A DNA stretch of 9,973 bases from Bacteroidota bacterium (GCA_023447335.1 JAEXOD010000088.1:1-9973); one strand, 5' to 3'. Counted from the first letter of the stretch, positions 1 through 6,137 are shown. Notes: a model not told the origin generated them from the sequence alone. Numbers and translations are program-made.

Positions 1-796
1 AAGTAAATATATTATTAGAAAGTAAATAATCTTTTGTAAGTTTTGTTTTAACTTCGTTTCTAATATTTTTGCGAATTTGGTTAATAAAACTATTATTGGG
101 CTTTGTATTAGTTAAATAATCATTAACGCTATTTTTTCCAATATCAATACGCGTATATTGTTTGGTATTGCTTGCCTCCAACTTATCAGCTTCAATTAAC
201 AATGAAAATAAGTAGTTAATTAAGTAGTAGTTTTCAATTGAAGGTTGTTTATCAATTTGTCTTATTTTATAGAATAGAGCTTTCTCGGGTACGTTAATAT
301 ATTCTTTAATAATGGTAGTACTTAAGTCATTTTCTATATCTTTTAAATTCTGCGCTAGAATAAAAAACTGTTGTTTAAGTTTTTCTTTTAGCAGTATTCT
401 TTCGTTGGGCGAAAATATTGTTTCTTCGCTAAAATCATTAAAATTAGCGTGATGATTTTTAATAATAAAATAACCTATCAACGCAAGTTTAGGGTTATCT
501 TTTATATACTTGTTAAATATATAATAAGCACCTATATGCGAATGATTAGTTAATTCACTCCCTTTCTCTTTCCCTAATAAATAATTTTGAAAAAACTTTG
601 TATATTTACCCAAATCATGAAAAATAACAAGATCATTTAGAAAAGAAAAAAGAATATCATTAGAAAGAGAAAAGTTTGATGTGTTTACCAAATTATCTTT
701 AGCAATTGAAGCGGCATTAAATAAATGCCGCCTTAAAGGTTTTATTTCGGTAATTTGGTTATCCCCTGATTTATAAATATGGGAATAAAAATCCAT
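1..796 (-). CDS. cas3: CRISPR-associated Cas3, N-terminal HD nuclease part (cut by window edge)
   Basis: Partial gene: 265 codons from the ATG at 796 are open and the frame runs off the left edge. The visible part is the HD (Cas3'') domain, the metal-dependent single-strand DNase of the type I effector. I can place H24 (motif LRRHLFNAA), H60-D61 in FHDLGKYTKFFQNYL, H85 and H87 in NHSHIGAYY, H115-H116 in IKNHHANF, and D204 in LLIEADKLEAS. This is the full metal-binding set expected of an active HD domain. The SF2 helicase domain should follow beyond the edge; I cannot tell whether it is fused or separate. The start is supported by a GAGG core (805-802) that overlaps the cas5 stop codon and lies 5 nt before the ATG. 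It is 7 nt downstream of cas5, so the two are surely co-transcribed. Cas3 is recruited by target-bound Cascade to degrade DNA. Confidence 0.93.
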   Translation of the reverse strand, partial: MDFYSHIYKSGDNQITEIKPLRRHLFNAASIAKDNLVNTSNFSLSNDILFSFLNDLVIFHDLGKYTKFFQNYLLGKEKGSELTNHSHIGAYYIFNKYIKDNPKLALIGYFIIKNHHANFNDFSEETIFSPNERILLKEKLKQQFFILAQNLKDIENDLSTTIIKEYINVPEKALFYKIRQIDKQPSIENYYLINYLFSLLIEADKLEASNTKQYTRIDIGKNSVNDYLTNTKPNNSFINQIRKNIRNEVKTKLTKDYLLSNNIFT

Positions 797-803
797 TTTT
801 GCC

Positions 804-1553
804 TCAAATAAATTGAATATTTCTATTATCTGTAAGTTTACAGTAATCTCCGGTAAACCTAACAGTTAAACTGACATTATTAAAAGTGTATAAAATCCTT
901 GTAATTTCTTTAAGTTTACGATTATAGTTGCCCATAAAATCAACGGGTAATAAGTCCTCTTCCACAAAGTCAAAATCTTTTTTATTATTAAAGCAAATTT
1001 TTGAAATACAATCGGAAATCACAGCAGAATCGAAACAAATAATCTCATTATCGGCAGTTTCCTCGTAACCATCAATTACGGCAAAATTAGTAATAGAGGC
1101 AGAAAACTGTGCAACACCAAGCGATAAATTATAAGTATTATTTTTTGTAATCAGTTTTTGTTTCAATTCATTTCTAAAATCGGGTTCAACGGCAAATAAA
1201 AATATTTTATAAACCAATTTACCTTCATTTAAGCTATTGGGGGTAAGTATTTCAAAAGGGGATTGGGTATGTTTTTTCTTCCCCATAAAATCATCCCAAG
1301 CCCTGCTTTTAATCATTAAGTTATTAACTCTATGAAACGACTTTTTTAACGAGTTCTTTATACCTATTGCAATATAGAGTTTACTTTTAGATAAATCTTC
1401 GTAATAAGAATCTCGCGGGTAACCCATAATTGCAGCAATTATACCCATGACCGTAGTTCTAGGCGGAATGGAATAAGATAATGCTGTAGAATTAGAAAAA
1501 TATTTTCTAAAATGGGCAAATTTACCGACTAAGTCAAAAGTTATTATTTCCAT
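804..1553 (-). CDS. cas5: Cas5 of type I-B Cascade (Cas5b/Cas5h)
   Basis: 249 aa, usual length for type I-B Cas5. The N-terminus is diagnostic: FDLVGKFAHFRKYFSNSTAL (6-25), the proline-containing turn SIPPRTTVMGIIAAIMGYPR (28-47), then DSYYEDLS. This is the RAMP-fold (RRM-like) opening of the Csh-type Cas5 family. Cas5 binds the 5' handle of the crRNA at the foot of Cascade, next to Cas8 and the first Cas7 subunit. In this subtype processing is done by Cas6, so no catalytic role is expected. The ATG at 1553 is 4 nt after the cas7 stop. I see no Shine-Dalgarno sequence before it, so translation probably depends on coupling to cas7. The protein ends at a TGA at 806-804, which overlaps the likely cas3 ribosome-binding site. 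Confidence 0.93.
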   Translation of the reverse strand: MEIITFDLVGKFAHFRKYFSNSTALSYSIPPRTTVMGIIAAIMGYPRDSYYEDLSKSKLYIAIGIKNSLKKSFHRVNNLMIKSRAWDDFMGKKKHTQSPFEILTPNSLNEGKLVYKIFLFAVEPDFRNELKQKLITKNNTYNLSLGVAQFSASITNFAVIDGYEETADNEIICFDSAVISDCISKICFNNKKDFDFVEEDLLPVDFMGNYNRKLKEITRILYTFNNVSLTVRFTGDYCKLTDNRNIQFI

Positions 1554-1557
1554 AGCG

Positions 1558-2550
1558 TTAAATATTTAAATTAATATCCGGTGAGCTTTTTACAATAACG
1601 TTATTAATAACCTTATCGTCACCTTTATTGTTATTAATTAGGGTAATTAAATCGCTTAAATCTAATTGTAAATCGTCAAACTTACGAACCGCATCGTTAT
1701 CAATACCAGTTTTGGGTGTGCATTTAATGAAGTTACGTAAATCGCCAAATTGACCGTTGGCATAACCGTTATTATATTCAAATTCTACATATAATTTGGG
1801 ATATTGATTTAACTTACTACGTGTAGGAGTTGCACTAATAGAGTTCCAAATTGCATTACGGAAAGTTTCTTTATCTTCTTCGGTTAAACCGGTGCTAACA
1901 GAAGCTGCTTTGTTTATAGTTCCGTGAAAAGCAATTAAGCTATAATAAAGTCTATAATCTTTTCCGAAAGTAGAATTGTCGTCGTTCATAATAGTTACAA
2001 TAGCAGAAGTATCAATAAGTTTTACTTTATTTAAGGAATAACCCCAAGTAAGCTGAATAGGTCCTGTCATTGCATTAGTAAGGTTTTCAATAGCAAACGT
2101 GCTCCCAAACATTCTGATATCTATTAATCTTTTTTTTACTAATTGCGTTAGTAATAGATTCCCTAACATTTTTTGTTCTTTTGTGATTAATACATTAAAA
2201 AAAGGTTTAGTGCCTTTATTATTATAAATAGAAAGAATTTGCTCTAATTCCGAACAGTTTGAGTTGAATAAGTTTGAAATTCCCACCTCATTAAAACTAT
2301 TAATTATTTCTTTTAACTTATTTTCCGGCTTAACTTTTAAATCATTATAAGTGCTAACAAATATTTCTTGCCCAAGATTAATCAAATAATCTCTAATATA
2401 ACGTTTTATTCTTACATCTGTAACCAAGTTTGTATTGGTATCATAATCCATACGTGGTTTGTTTTCCATATCAGGATCGCCGTTGGGGTTACAATTAATT
2501 GCTTCATAAATAAACAAAAAATCGCTATTAGTGTTAATTAAATTAGCCAT
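1558..2550 (-). CDS. cas7: Cas7 backbone subunit of type I-B Cascade (Csh2-type)
   Basis: 330 aa, slightly longer than the roughly 300 aa common in the family. Family signatures in order: EAINCNPNGDPDMENKPRMD (16-35), TDVRIKRYIRDYL (44-56), DIRMFGSTFA (144-153), TGPIQLTWGYSLN (162-174), YSLIAFHGTIN (203-213) with GLTEEDKETF, and PKLYVEFEY (251-259). These place it in the Cas7/Csh2 (DevR-like) RAMP family. Several copies polymerise along the crRNA spacer to form the Cascade backbone. The start is secure: GGAGGAG (2561-2555) sits 4 nt before the ATG, inside the last codons of cas8b, whose stop is only 1 nt away. cas5 follows after 4 nt. The strong ribosome-binding site fits the need for more Cas7 than Cas8b in the complex; that link is inference. 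Confidence 0.95.
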   Translation of the reverse strand: MANLINTNSDFLFIYEAINCNPNGDPDMENKPRMDYDTNTNLVTDVRIKRYIRDYLINLGQEIFVSTYNDLKVKPENKLKEIINSFNEVGISNLFNSNCSELEQILSIYNNKGTKPFFNVLITKEQKMLGNLLLTQLVKKRLIDIRMFGSTFAIENLTNAMTGPIQLTWGYSLNKVKLIDTSAIVTIMNDDNSTFGKDYRLYYSLIAFHGTINKAASVSTGLTEEDKETFRNAIWNSISATPTRSKLNQYPKLYVEFEYNNGYANGQFGDLRNFIKCTPKTGIDNDAVRKFDDLQLDLSDLITLINNNKGDDKVINNVIVKSSPDINLNI

Positions 2551-2551
2551 T

Positions 2552-2971
2552 TTACTCCTCCGTGTTATTTGTTAATTGAATAGTTCCATTTTGGTCGTTA
2601 TCTTTAGAACTAACATAAAAAGAATACCCGTTTAATAAAAAGAAAAGAGCCTCGTTGGCGGGTAAATTCCAATTGTTGTAATTAAATAATTTTGCAAACT
2701 TACCGTCTAAAAACGATAAATCTTCTTTGTACTGTCTTGCTTTTTCGTAAAGTTCGCTTCTCAATTTTACAATTTCTCTTAAACCCATGCCGTTGAAATT
2801 AATCTTTTGTAAAATCGGTTTTTGTTTGTGTCCTTTGGTAAACTGTGCATAACCTATTACACTAACCATTCTGCCCAAATAAAACATAGCTTTTTGCAGG
2901 TCAGTATAACCGTGTTGTGCAAACAATTCTTCTTCTTTTGCATAGAATGCTTTTGTCGGTTGTTCTTCCAT
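2552..2971 (-). CDS. cas11: Cas11b small subunit, likely translated from an internal start inside cas8b
   Basis: Nested in-frame gene of 139 aa sharing the cas8b stop codon. The ATG at 2971 (Met504 of Cas8b) is preceded by GGAGGG at 2981-2976 with a 4-nt spacer, a signal as good as that of cas7. The product begins MEEQPTKAFYAKEEELFAQH and covers the helical C-terminal part of Cas8b. Its size fits Cas11 small subunits, which form the inner belly of Cascade and hold the non-target strand. Internal translation of Cas11 from cas8 genes is established for several type I-B, I-C and I-D systems; that it happens here is inference from the ribosome-binding site, the frame and the domain boundary. No separate cas11 gene exists in the operon, which strengthens the case. 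A second ATG at 2983, 4 codons upstream, overlaps the GGAGGG and is a worse start. Confidence 0.68.
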   Translation of the reverse strand: MEEQPTKAFYAKEEELFAQHGYTDLQKAMFYLGRMVSVIGYAQFTKGHKQKPILQKINFNGMGLREIVKLRSELYEKARQYKEDLSFLDGKFAKLFNYNNWNLPANEALFFLLNGYSFYVSSKDNDQNGTIQLTNNTEE

Positions 2972-4480
2972 TTTTCCCTCCATAAAATTATGGTTTGTTA
3001 ATTGATTAAGGTCTAATAATGTTTTTATAAAAACTAAATAATTATTAATTGCATCTTTTATAAAAAAATCAAAATATTTAGGATCGCTATAAGGATAAAC
3101 ATTGGTGTAACACCCTTTTACTTTTTTTCTATCTAAATAATAATATAATGCAAGTTCCTTAAAGTGTGCAAAGATATTTTGTATATCAATAATCTTATTT
3201 TCTAATATGGCATCAATTAAATCTAATGCCGGATTTTTACTTGTATCAGGGCTTTTTATAGGAATAATATTATAAATAGTTCGGAAATTATAAGTATATT
3301 TGGGAGCTTTACCCAATATTTTAATAGAATTATCAATAAACAATTTGCTAATATTAAGTAGTTTTGCACTGTTTACCTCTTTTATTCTATTAACCAATTT
3401 AAAACTTGACTGGTCTGATTCAAAGCCAAAATAATTAAACCAAAAAATGTTTTCTTCCAATTCGTTTGCTTCTTTAAAGTAAGTAACGGCGTATTCAAAT
3501 TCTTTTGAATTAAAAGCAATATCATTAACTTTTTTAAACTCTTCTACTGCATATCTTATATCTTTATCAAAGCCATATGGAAATTCGGGGATTAAAATAT
3601 GAGGTGTTCCGGCGATATTTATTTTAAGATTTTTCATTAAAAAATTAGAAGCAAATTCAACTATTTCTTTCGATTTTTTACTTAAACTATAATTAATGCC
3701 AAAGTTCTCTTTTTGAAAATAACTGGTGTAATTAAATGTCGTAGTTACAAATATTTTTGTTAAGTTACCTTTTGGGAAATTACCACCTTCTAAAATGTCA
3801 TGTTCTTCACAACCGGAAACATAGCAAAAATCTTTTTTATTGCTACTTTGTGGTAAGTGTTGCGATTTGGCAAAATCCAAATATCCTTCTATAGATGCCG
3901 CTAAAGTCGGTTGTAATATGTTTAGTTCGGTACATTTAATTAATATGTAATAGAGCATAATACTTGATTTTGGGGGTAATCCAATTAAAGGTTTAATTCC
4001 GCTTATAAAAACATTTTTATCAAATGTTAAAATATTACCTTTTAATGTAACTTGTGAGTAATAATTTTCATAAGTAAAATTATTGAAATTATGTTCAATT
4101 AATTCGGAAAATTTAAATATTGTTGTTTCTTTGAATTTTTGGCCTTTGTCTAATATCCTTTCTTTTAATTCGCAGGTATCATTTGAGTTATGAAGTGTAT
4201 CAATTAGTCTTTTATAACTATTTCCGTTGATAGTTAAATAAAACTCCTTATTGTTCCCTCCAAGTGTTCTTACAGCCAAAAACTTTTTGATAGAATTAGC
4301 ACCGTCATACTCGCTTAAGTATTGTGGGTCTAAAACCACCTTGTTTTCATCCAAGTCAATCAAAATACCAACATTGTAATACTTAACGTCTTTTTCCTCT
4401 TTAGGGGGATCGATAAGTATTTTGTCTAAATCATCACTTTGTTCAAGCTTTAAGCCAAATTTGTAAAGTAAATTTAACAT
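2552..4480 (-). CDS. cas8b: Cas8b large subunit of type I-B Cascade (Csh1/TM1802 family)
   Basis: 642 aa from the ATG at 4480. An upstream in-frame TTG at 4522 would add 14 residues, but the ATG has AAGGA 10 nt before it and the mature-looking start MLNLLYKFGLKLEQ. Large subunits recognise the PAM and stabilise the R-loop. Features in this numbering: N-terminal region NVGILIDLDENKVVLDPQYL (36-55), a central CYVSGC at 219-224, KIFVTTTFNYTSYF (242-255), INIAGTPHILIPEFPYGF (287-304), and a C-terminal helical part from about 504 (KAMFYLGRMVSVIGYAQFTK 530-549, INFNGMGLREIVKLRSELYE 560-579). This C-terminal part is typical of TM1802 proteins and corresponds to a fused Cas11-like small subunit. CYVSGC looks like the remnant of a zinc ribbon, since I see no second Cys pair close by. 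Sequence divergence in this family is large, so the assignment rests on C-terminal similarity, length and operon position. Confidence 0.9.
   Translation of the reverse strand: MLNLLYKFGLKLEQSDDLDKILIDPPKEEKDVKYYNVGILIDLDENKVVLDPQYLSEYDGANSIKKFLAVRTLGGNNKEFYLTINGNSYKRLIDTLHNSNDTCELKERILDKGQKFKETTIFKFSELIEHNFNNFTYENYYSQVTLKGNILTFDKNVFISGIKPLIGLPPKSSIMLYYILIKCTELNILQPTLAASIEGYLDFAKSQHLPQSSNKKDFCYVSGCEEHDILEGGNFPKGNLTKIFVTTTFNYTSYFQKENFGINYSLSKKSKEIVEFASNFLMKNLKINIAGTPHILIPEFPYGFDKDIRYAVEEFKKVNDIAFNSKEFEYAVTYFKEANELEENIFWFNYFGFESDQSSFKLVNRIKEVNSAKLLNISKLFIDNSIKILGKAPKYTYNFRTIYNIIPIKSPDTSKNPALDLIDAILENKIIDIQNIFAHFKELALYYYLDRKKVKGCYTNVYPYSDPKYFDFFIKDAINNYLVFIKTLLDLNQLTNHNFMEGKMEEQPTKAFYAKEEELFAQHGYTDLQKAMFYLGRMVSVIGYAQFTKGHKQKPILQKINFNGMGLREIVKLRSELYEKARQYKEDLSFLDGKFAKLFNYNNWNLPANEALFFLLNGYSFYVSSKDNDQNGTIQLTNNTEE
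2555..2561 (-). promoter_or_regulatory. Strong ribosome-binding site of cas7
   Basis: GGAGGAG on the minus strand, formed by the last sense codons of cas8b, with 4 nt to the cas7 ATG. It fixes the cas7 start. It is much stronger than the sites before cas5 (none seen), cas6 and cas8b (AAGGA at 10-11 nt), suggesting a raised translation rate for the multi-copy backbone subunit. Confidence 0.8.
2976..2981 (-). promoter_or_regulatory. Internal ribosome-binding site for Cas11b
   Basis: GGAGGG, read on the minus strand, lies inside the cas8b coding sequence and is followed by AAAA and an in-frame ATG. By eye I found six places where GGAGG occurs on the minus strand of this window. Only this one and the cas7 site are followed by an ATG at a working distance. 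The codons used (Met-Glu-Gly-Lys-Met) could have been written without the motif, so selection for it is plausible. Confidence 0.65.
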
Positions 4481-4527
4481 AGTACACCCGTCCTTGTTTA
4501 TATAAAATATAATTAAAACCAAATTTG

Positions 4528-4549
4528 GGGGTAGTAATTAAGCTACCCC
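4528..4549 (-). other. GC-rich hairpin in the cas6-cas8b gap
   Basis: On the minus strand GGGGTAG (4549-4543) is followed by an 8-nt AT-rich loop and the exact complement CTACCCC (4534-4528). It is a perfect 7-bp stem in otherwise AT-rich DNA, and it lies in the only long gap of the cas operon (4481-4580). Downstream comes CAAATTTGGTTTT rather than a clean T-run, so it is a poor intrinsic terminator. It may act as an attenuator, an RNA-processing or stability element, or a partial terminator that sets Cas6 apart from Cascade. Its function is unknown. Confidence 0.5.
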
Positions 4550-4580
4550 TTTAATAATCTCAAACTTTAAAGAACAAAAT

Positions 4581-5549
4581 CTATTTAAAAATTACTGTAT
4601 ATTTACCGTAACCTGATAATATGCTTTTCCCGATTCCTAAAAATGACCCCAAATGAAGCAAAATACCTATTTTAGAAAAATCGCCGAACAAAATTAAATT
4701 ACCCAGCATTGCTGCAGAATCGCCTGTGTTTTTCCCTTTTCGCTTGAATTTTTCGGTTTCGACAAATTTTAATGTGTTACTAATAATTTGAGGCATTTCC
4801 GCATTTTTATCAATAATTGTAAGATCTCCTAAATTTTCATTTTCGCAAAATAGATAAACACTTGATAAATATCTTCGTTCTATTGTTTCCAAAATATGTT
4901 TTAAGCTAATATCTTCGCTGTTTGTTATAACTTTTCCTTTATTCATTAATTGTAAAGGTGTGTTAAAATCTAAAACTGCTTTATTATATTTAGCATAATT
5001 TAACTTACAAAAAATATCGCTGCTAATAATAGGCAGATTAGCTTCGGGTAAATCTGTTTCCTTATTAATAGCGTTGGTTCTTTTATCTTTATAATCGGCA
5101 GCATAAATATTAGTAACAATAAATTTAGCTTTTTCTCTACCGAAACCTTCGTTTCCCCAATTATTAAATGCGGTTCTAATATTCCCGAATAATTCTGTAT
5201 ACTTACCAAATACGGTAATAATTAACTCAAGCCTATCATTAGGAAAAAACTTCCTTTTACTGGTTTCAGGTTGATGAATAATAAAAGGGAAAGGGAACCT
5301 TTTAATGGATTTTAAATAATAATAATCCGGATATTTTTGTTCTTTTTCAAACATTTTAAAGTATTTGCAACTATCGGTAAAGTCGCAAAATTTGCAATCA
5401 TCATGCTTCTCATTGCAAAGAGTATTTCTAAAAGCTCTCAAAAACTCCGCTTTAAGCATATTTCCCCAAAAATTGGGAAAATTTACCCCATTGATGAATT
5501 TAATTTCAAAAACAAACCTTGTAAAGTATAAATTTGGTAAAGGGGTCAT
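4581..5549 (-). CDS. cas6: Cas6 pre-crRNA processing endoribonuclease
   Basis: 322 aa from the ATG at 5549. An in-frame TTG at 5576 would add 9 residues, but the ATG gives a natural start (MTPLPNLYFTRFVFEIKF) and has AAGGA 11 nt upstream. It belongs to the Cas6 RAMP family with the four-cysteine cluster C45-x6-C52-x2-C55-x5-C61 followed by KYFKMFE; this C..C.....C.Y...FE pattern is typical of one large Cas6 group (PF10040 type). The C-terminus carries the glycine-rich loop HLGSFLGIGKSILSGYGKYT, the hallmark used by Cas6 to grip the repeat hairpin. Cas6 cuts each CRISPR repeat, leaving the 8-nt 5' handle bound by Cas5. I cannot name catalytic residues; His sits only at scattered positions. It is first in the cas operon, 100 nt ahead of cas8b, and could in principle be transcribed on its own. 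Confidence 0.9.
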   Translation of the reverse strand: MTPLPNLYFTRFVFEIKFINGVNFPNFWGNMLKAEFLRAFRNTLCNEKHDDCKFCDFTDSCKYFKMFEKEQKYPDYYYLKSIKRFPFPFIIHQPETSKRKFFPNDRLELIITVFGKYTELFGNIRTAFNNWGNEGFGREKAKFIVTNIYAADYKDKRTNAINKETDLPEANLPIISSDIFCKLNYAKYNKAVLDFNTPLQLMNKGKVITNSEDISLKHILETIERRYLSSVYLFCENENLGDLTIIDKNAEMPQIISNTLKFVETEKFKRKGKNTGDSAAMLGNLILFGDFSKIGILLHLGSFLGIGKSILSGYGKYTVIFK

Positions 5550-5599
5550 TAAAAAATATTTCCTTAAATAATTCAATTTAAATTAATAGAGTATAAAAT

Positions 5600-5627
5600 T
5601 TTATAAATTTCCAATTGTGTTTGAAAA
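5600..5627 (-). promoter_or_regulatory. Possible promoter of the cas operon
   Basis: On the minus strand TTTTCA (5627-5622) and TATAAA (5605-5600) are 16 nt apart, a fair sigma-70-like arrangement about 50 nt before the cas6 ATG. The -10 box is one arm of a perfect 14-bp palindrome, TATAAAATTTTATA (5592-5605), which could be an operator or simple AT-rich chance. No Bacteroidota-type TAnnTTTG box was found. The DNA is so AT-rich that false matches are easy, hence low confidence. Confidence 0.3.
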
Positions 5628-5767
5628 TTTACAAGGAGCAGTAAATTACGCTCGGTTTCCTTTGAACCGTAAAAACAAGATAAAATATTATGTTTTAACA
5701 TGTATTCAAATTAGTAATTATTTTGAAATAAGTCAAGCGGAAAAGTAAAATTGAAAATTTAGAGTTT

Positions 5768-5809
5768 TCCAAGTACCGAGTCACTGGTGGCTTGTAGCCG
5801 GTAGCTAGT
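5768..5809. repeat. Six phased degenerate heptamers, pattern NNCNNGT
   Basis: Units start at 5768, 5775, 5782, 5789, 5796 and 5803. All six have C at position 3 and GT at positions 6-7, while the remaining four positions vary (for example ACCGAGT, CACTGGT, AGCTAGT). The following three 7-nt steps, to 5830, keep C at position 3 but lose GT. The block is noticeably richer in G+C than its surroundings. It resembles in kind the heptanucleotide short tandem repeats known from filamentous cyanobacteria. No frame is open through it. Confidence 0.6.
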
Positions 5810-5900
5810 CACAATTAACCGTTCACTTACCTGAGCAATAAAAACCAATATCACATCTACTAGGCTTTAGATTGTTATCATTTACCCGAGTTACAAAAAT

Positions 5901-5917
5901 GCCACTCCTCCGGGGGC
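5901..5917 (-). repeat. Decayed GC-rich palindrome, possibly a weak terminator
   Basis: GCCACTCCTCCGGGGGC forms an imperfect hairpin: three outer pairs, one mismatch, then a C-G and a G-T pair. On the minus strand it is followed by ATTTTTG, giving an intrinsic-terminator look for transcripts coming from the transporter gene. The context (TTACAAAAAT before it and GGGGGCT at its end) resembles short palindromic elements I recall between genes in Bacteroidota-like genomes. The stem is weak, so termination is uncertain. Confidence 0.35.
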
Positions 5918-5934
5918 TAAAAAATGTCAGAAAA

Positions 5935-5971
5935 TAGATGTTAGATTATAGACGTTAGATGTAAGTTAAGA
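5935..5971. repeat. Degenerate heptamer block, consensus GATGTTA
   Basis: 7-nt units starting at 5937, 5944, 5951 and 5958 read GATGTTA, then close variants with one to three changes (GACGTTA at 5951). In the alternative phase from 5935, all four units begin with TAGA. The periodicity fades after about 5964. The consensus differs by one base from the block at 6034, so the two may share an origin. Confidence 0.55.
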
Positions 5972-5986
5972 ATTAATGCGAACCGG

Positions 5987-6026
5987 TTTTATCCTGTTAA
6001 TCCTTCTTTTATCCTGAAAATCTTTG
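5987..6026. repeat. Four phased decamers related to TTTTATCCTG
   Basis: 10-nt units start at 5987, 5997, 6007 and 6017. The first and third are identical (TTTTATCCTG); the second (TTAATCCTTC) and fourth (AAAATCTTTG) are diverged but in phase. The motif AATCCTG is one I recall as a dispersed intergenic repeat in Bacteroidota-like and other genomes; that recollection is unverified here. Confidence 0.55.
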
Positions 6027-6033
6027 TTCAAAG

Positions 6034-6068
6034 AATGTTAAATGTTAAGGGTTGAATGTTAAATTGAA
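6034..6068. repeat. Degenerate heptamer block, consensus AATGTTA
   Basis: Five 7-nt units start at 6034, 6041, 6048, 6055 and 6062. Three are exactly AATGTTA (6034, 6041, 6055); the third is AGGGTTG and the last AATTGAA. It is a clear short tandem array in decay, related to the GATGTTA block about 100 nt away. No coding or promoter role is visible. Confidence 0.6.
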
Positions 6069-6111
6069 GTACAATGAAATAGCTACAAATAACTTGAGCG
6101 AGGGAACGTTC

Positions 6112-6135
6112 TTTTTCACTATTTCACCGTATCAC
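6112..6135. repeat. Three phased octamers ending in TCAC
   Basis: 8-nt units start at 6112, 6120 and 6128 (TTTTTCAC, TATTTCAC, CGTATCAC); all end in TCAC. On the transporter's strand they read as repeated GTGA and start 2 nt after its stop codon. With three units the pattern is modest and could be partly chance, but it lies in the same repeat-rich gap. Confidence 0.4.
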
Positions 6136-6137
6136 TG

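Larger units (their letters stand above)
5550..6137. other. Gene-free region between the cas operon and the transporter gene
   Basis: 588 bases with no frame I would call a gene on either strand; the longest ATG frames I followed end within a few codons. It holds the possible cas promoter (about 5592-5627), a small hairpin with arms CGGTT and AACCG (5653-5669), a phased heptamer block (5768-5809), a decayed palindrome (5901-5917), and four further short tandem-repeat blocks up to 6135. There is no CRISPR array: no 25-40 bp unit recurs. The individual repeat blocks are listed separately. Confidence 0.8.

Noticed and set aside
4481..4522. Upstream TTG start for cas8b adding 14 residues
   Set aside because: The ATG at 4480 has an AAGGA at a tolerable distance and gives a family-like N-terminus; the added residues look like translated leader.
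5000..5209. 69-codon minus-strand frame in another phase inside cas6
   Set aside because: It overlaps conserved cas6 coding sequence throughout and has no supporting start signal or motif.
5337..5571. Two overlapping open frames on the plus strand of about 65 aa, antisense to the start of cas6
   Set aside because: They lie wholly within well-supported cas6 coding sequence, have no ribosome-binding site or recognisable domain, and are explained by AT-rich codon use on the other strand.
5653..5669. Hairpin CGGTT / AACCG with a 7-nt loop, considered as a lone CRISPR repeat or terminator
   Set aside because: Only one copy exists, the stem is 5 bp, and there is no T-run after it on either strand; no second repeat is found within reach.
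5901..5930. Short frame ATGCCACTCC... considered as a small protein gene
   Set aside because: It starts at 5899 with no ribosome-binding site, stops after 12 codons and coincides with the palindromic element.
6075..6126. 8-bp inverted repeat TGAAATAG / CTATTTCA with 36 nt between the arms
   Set aside because: One arm belongs to the TCAC octamer block and the spacing is long; AT-rich DNA gives such pairs by chance and no element with these ends is visible between them.
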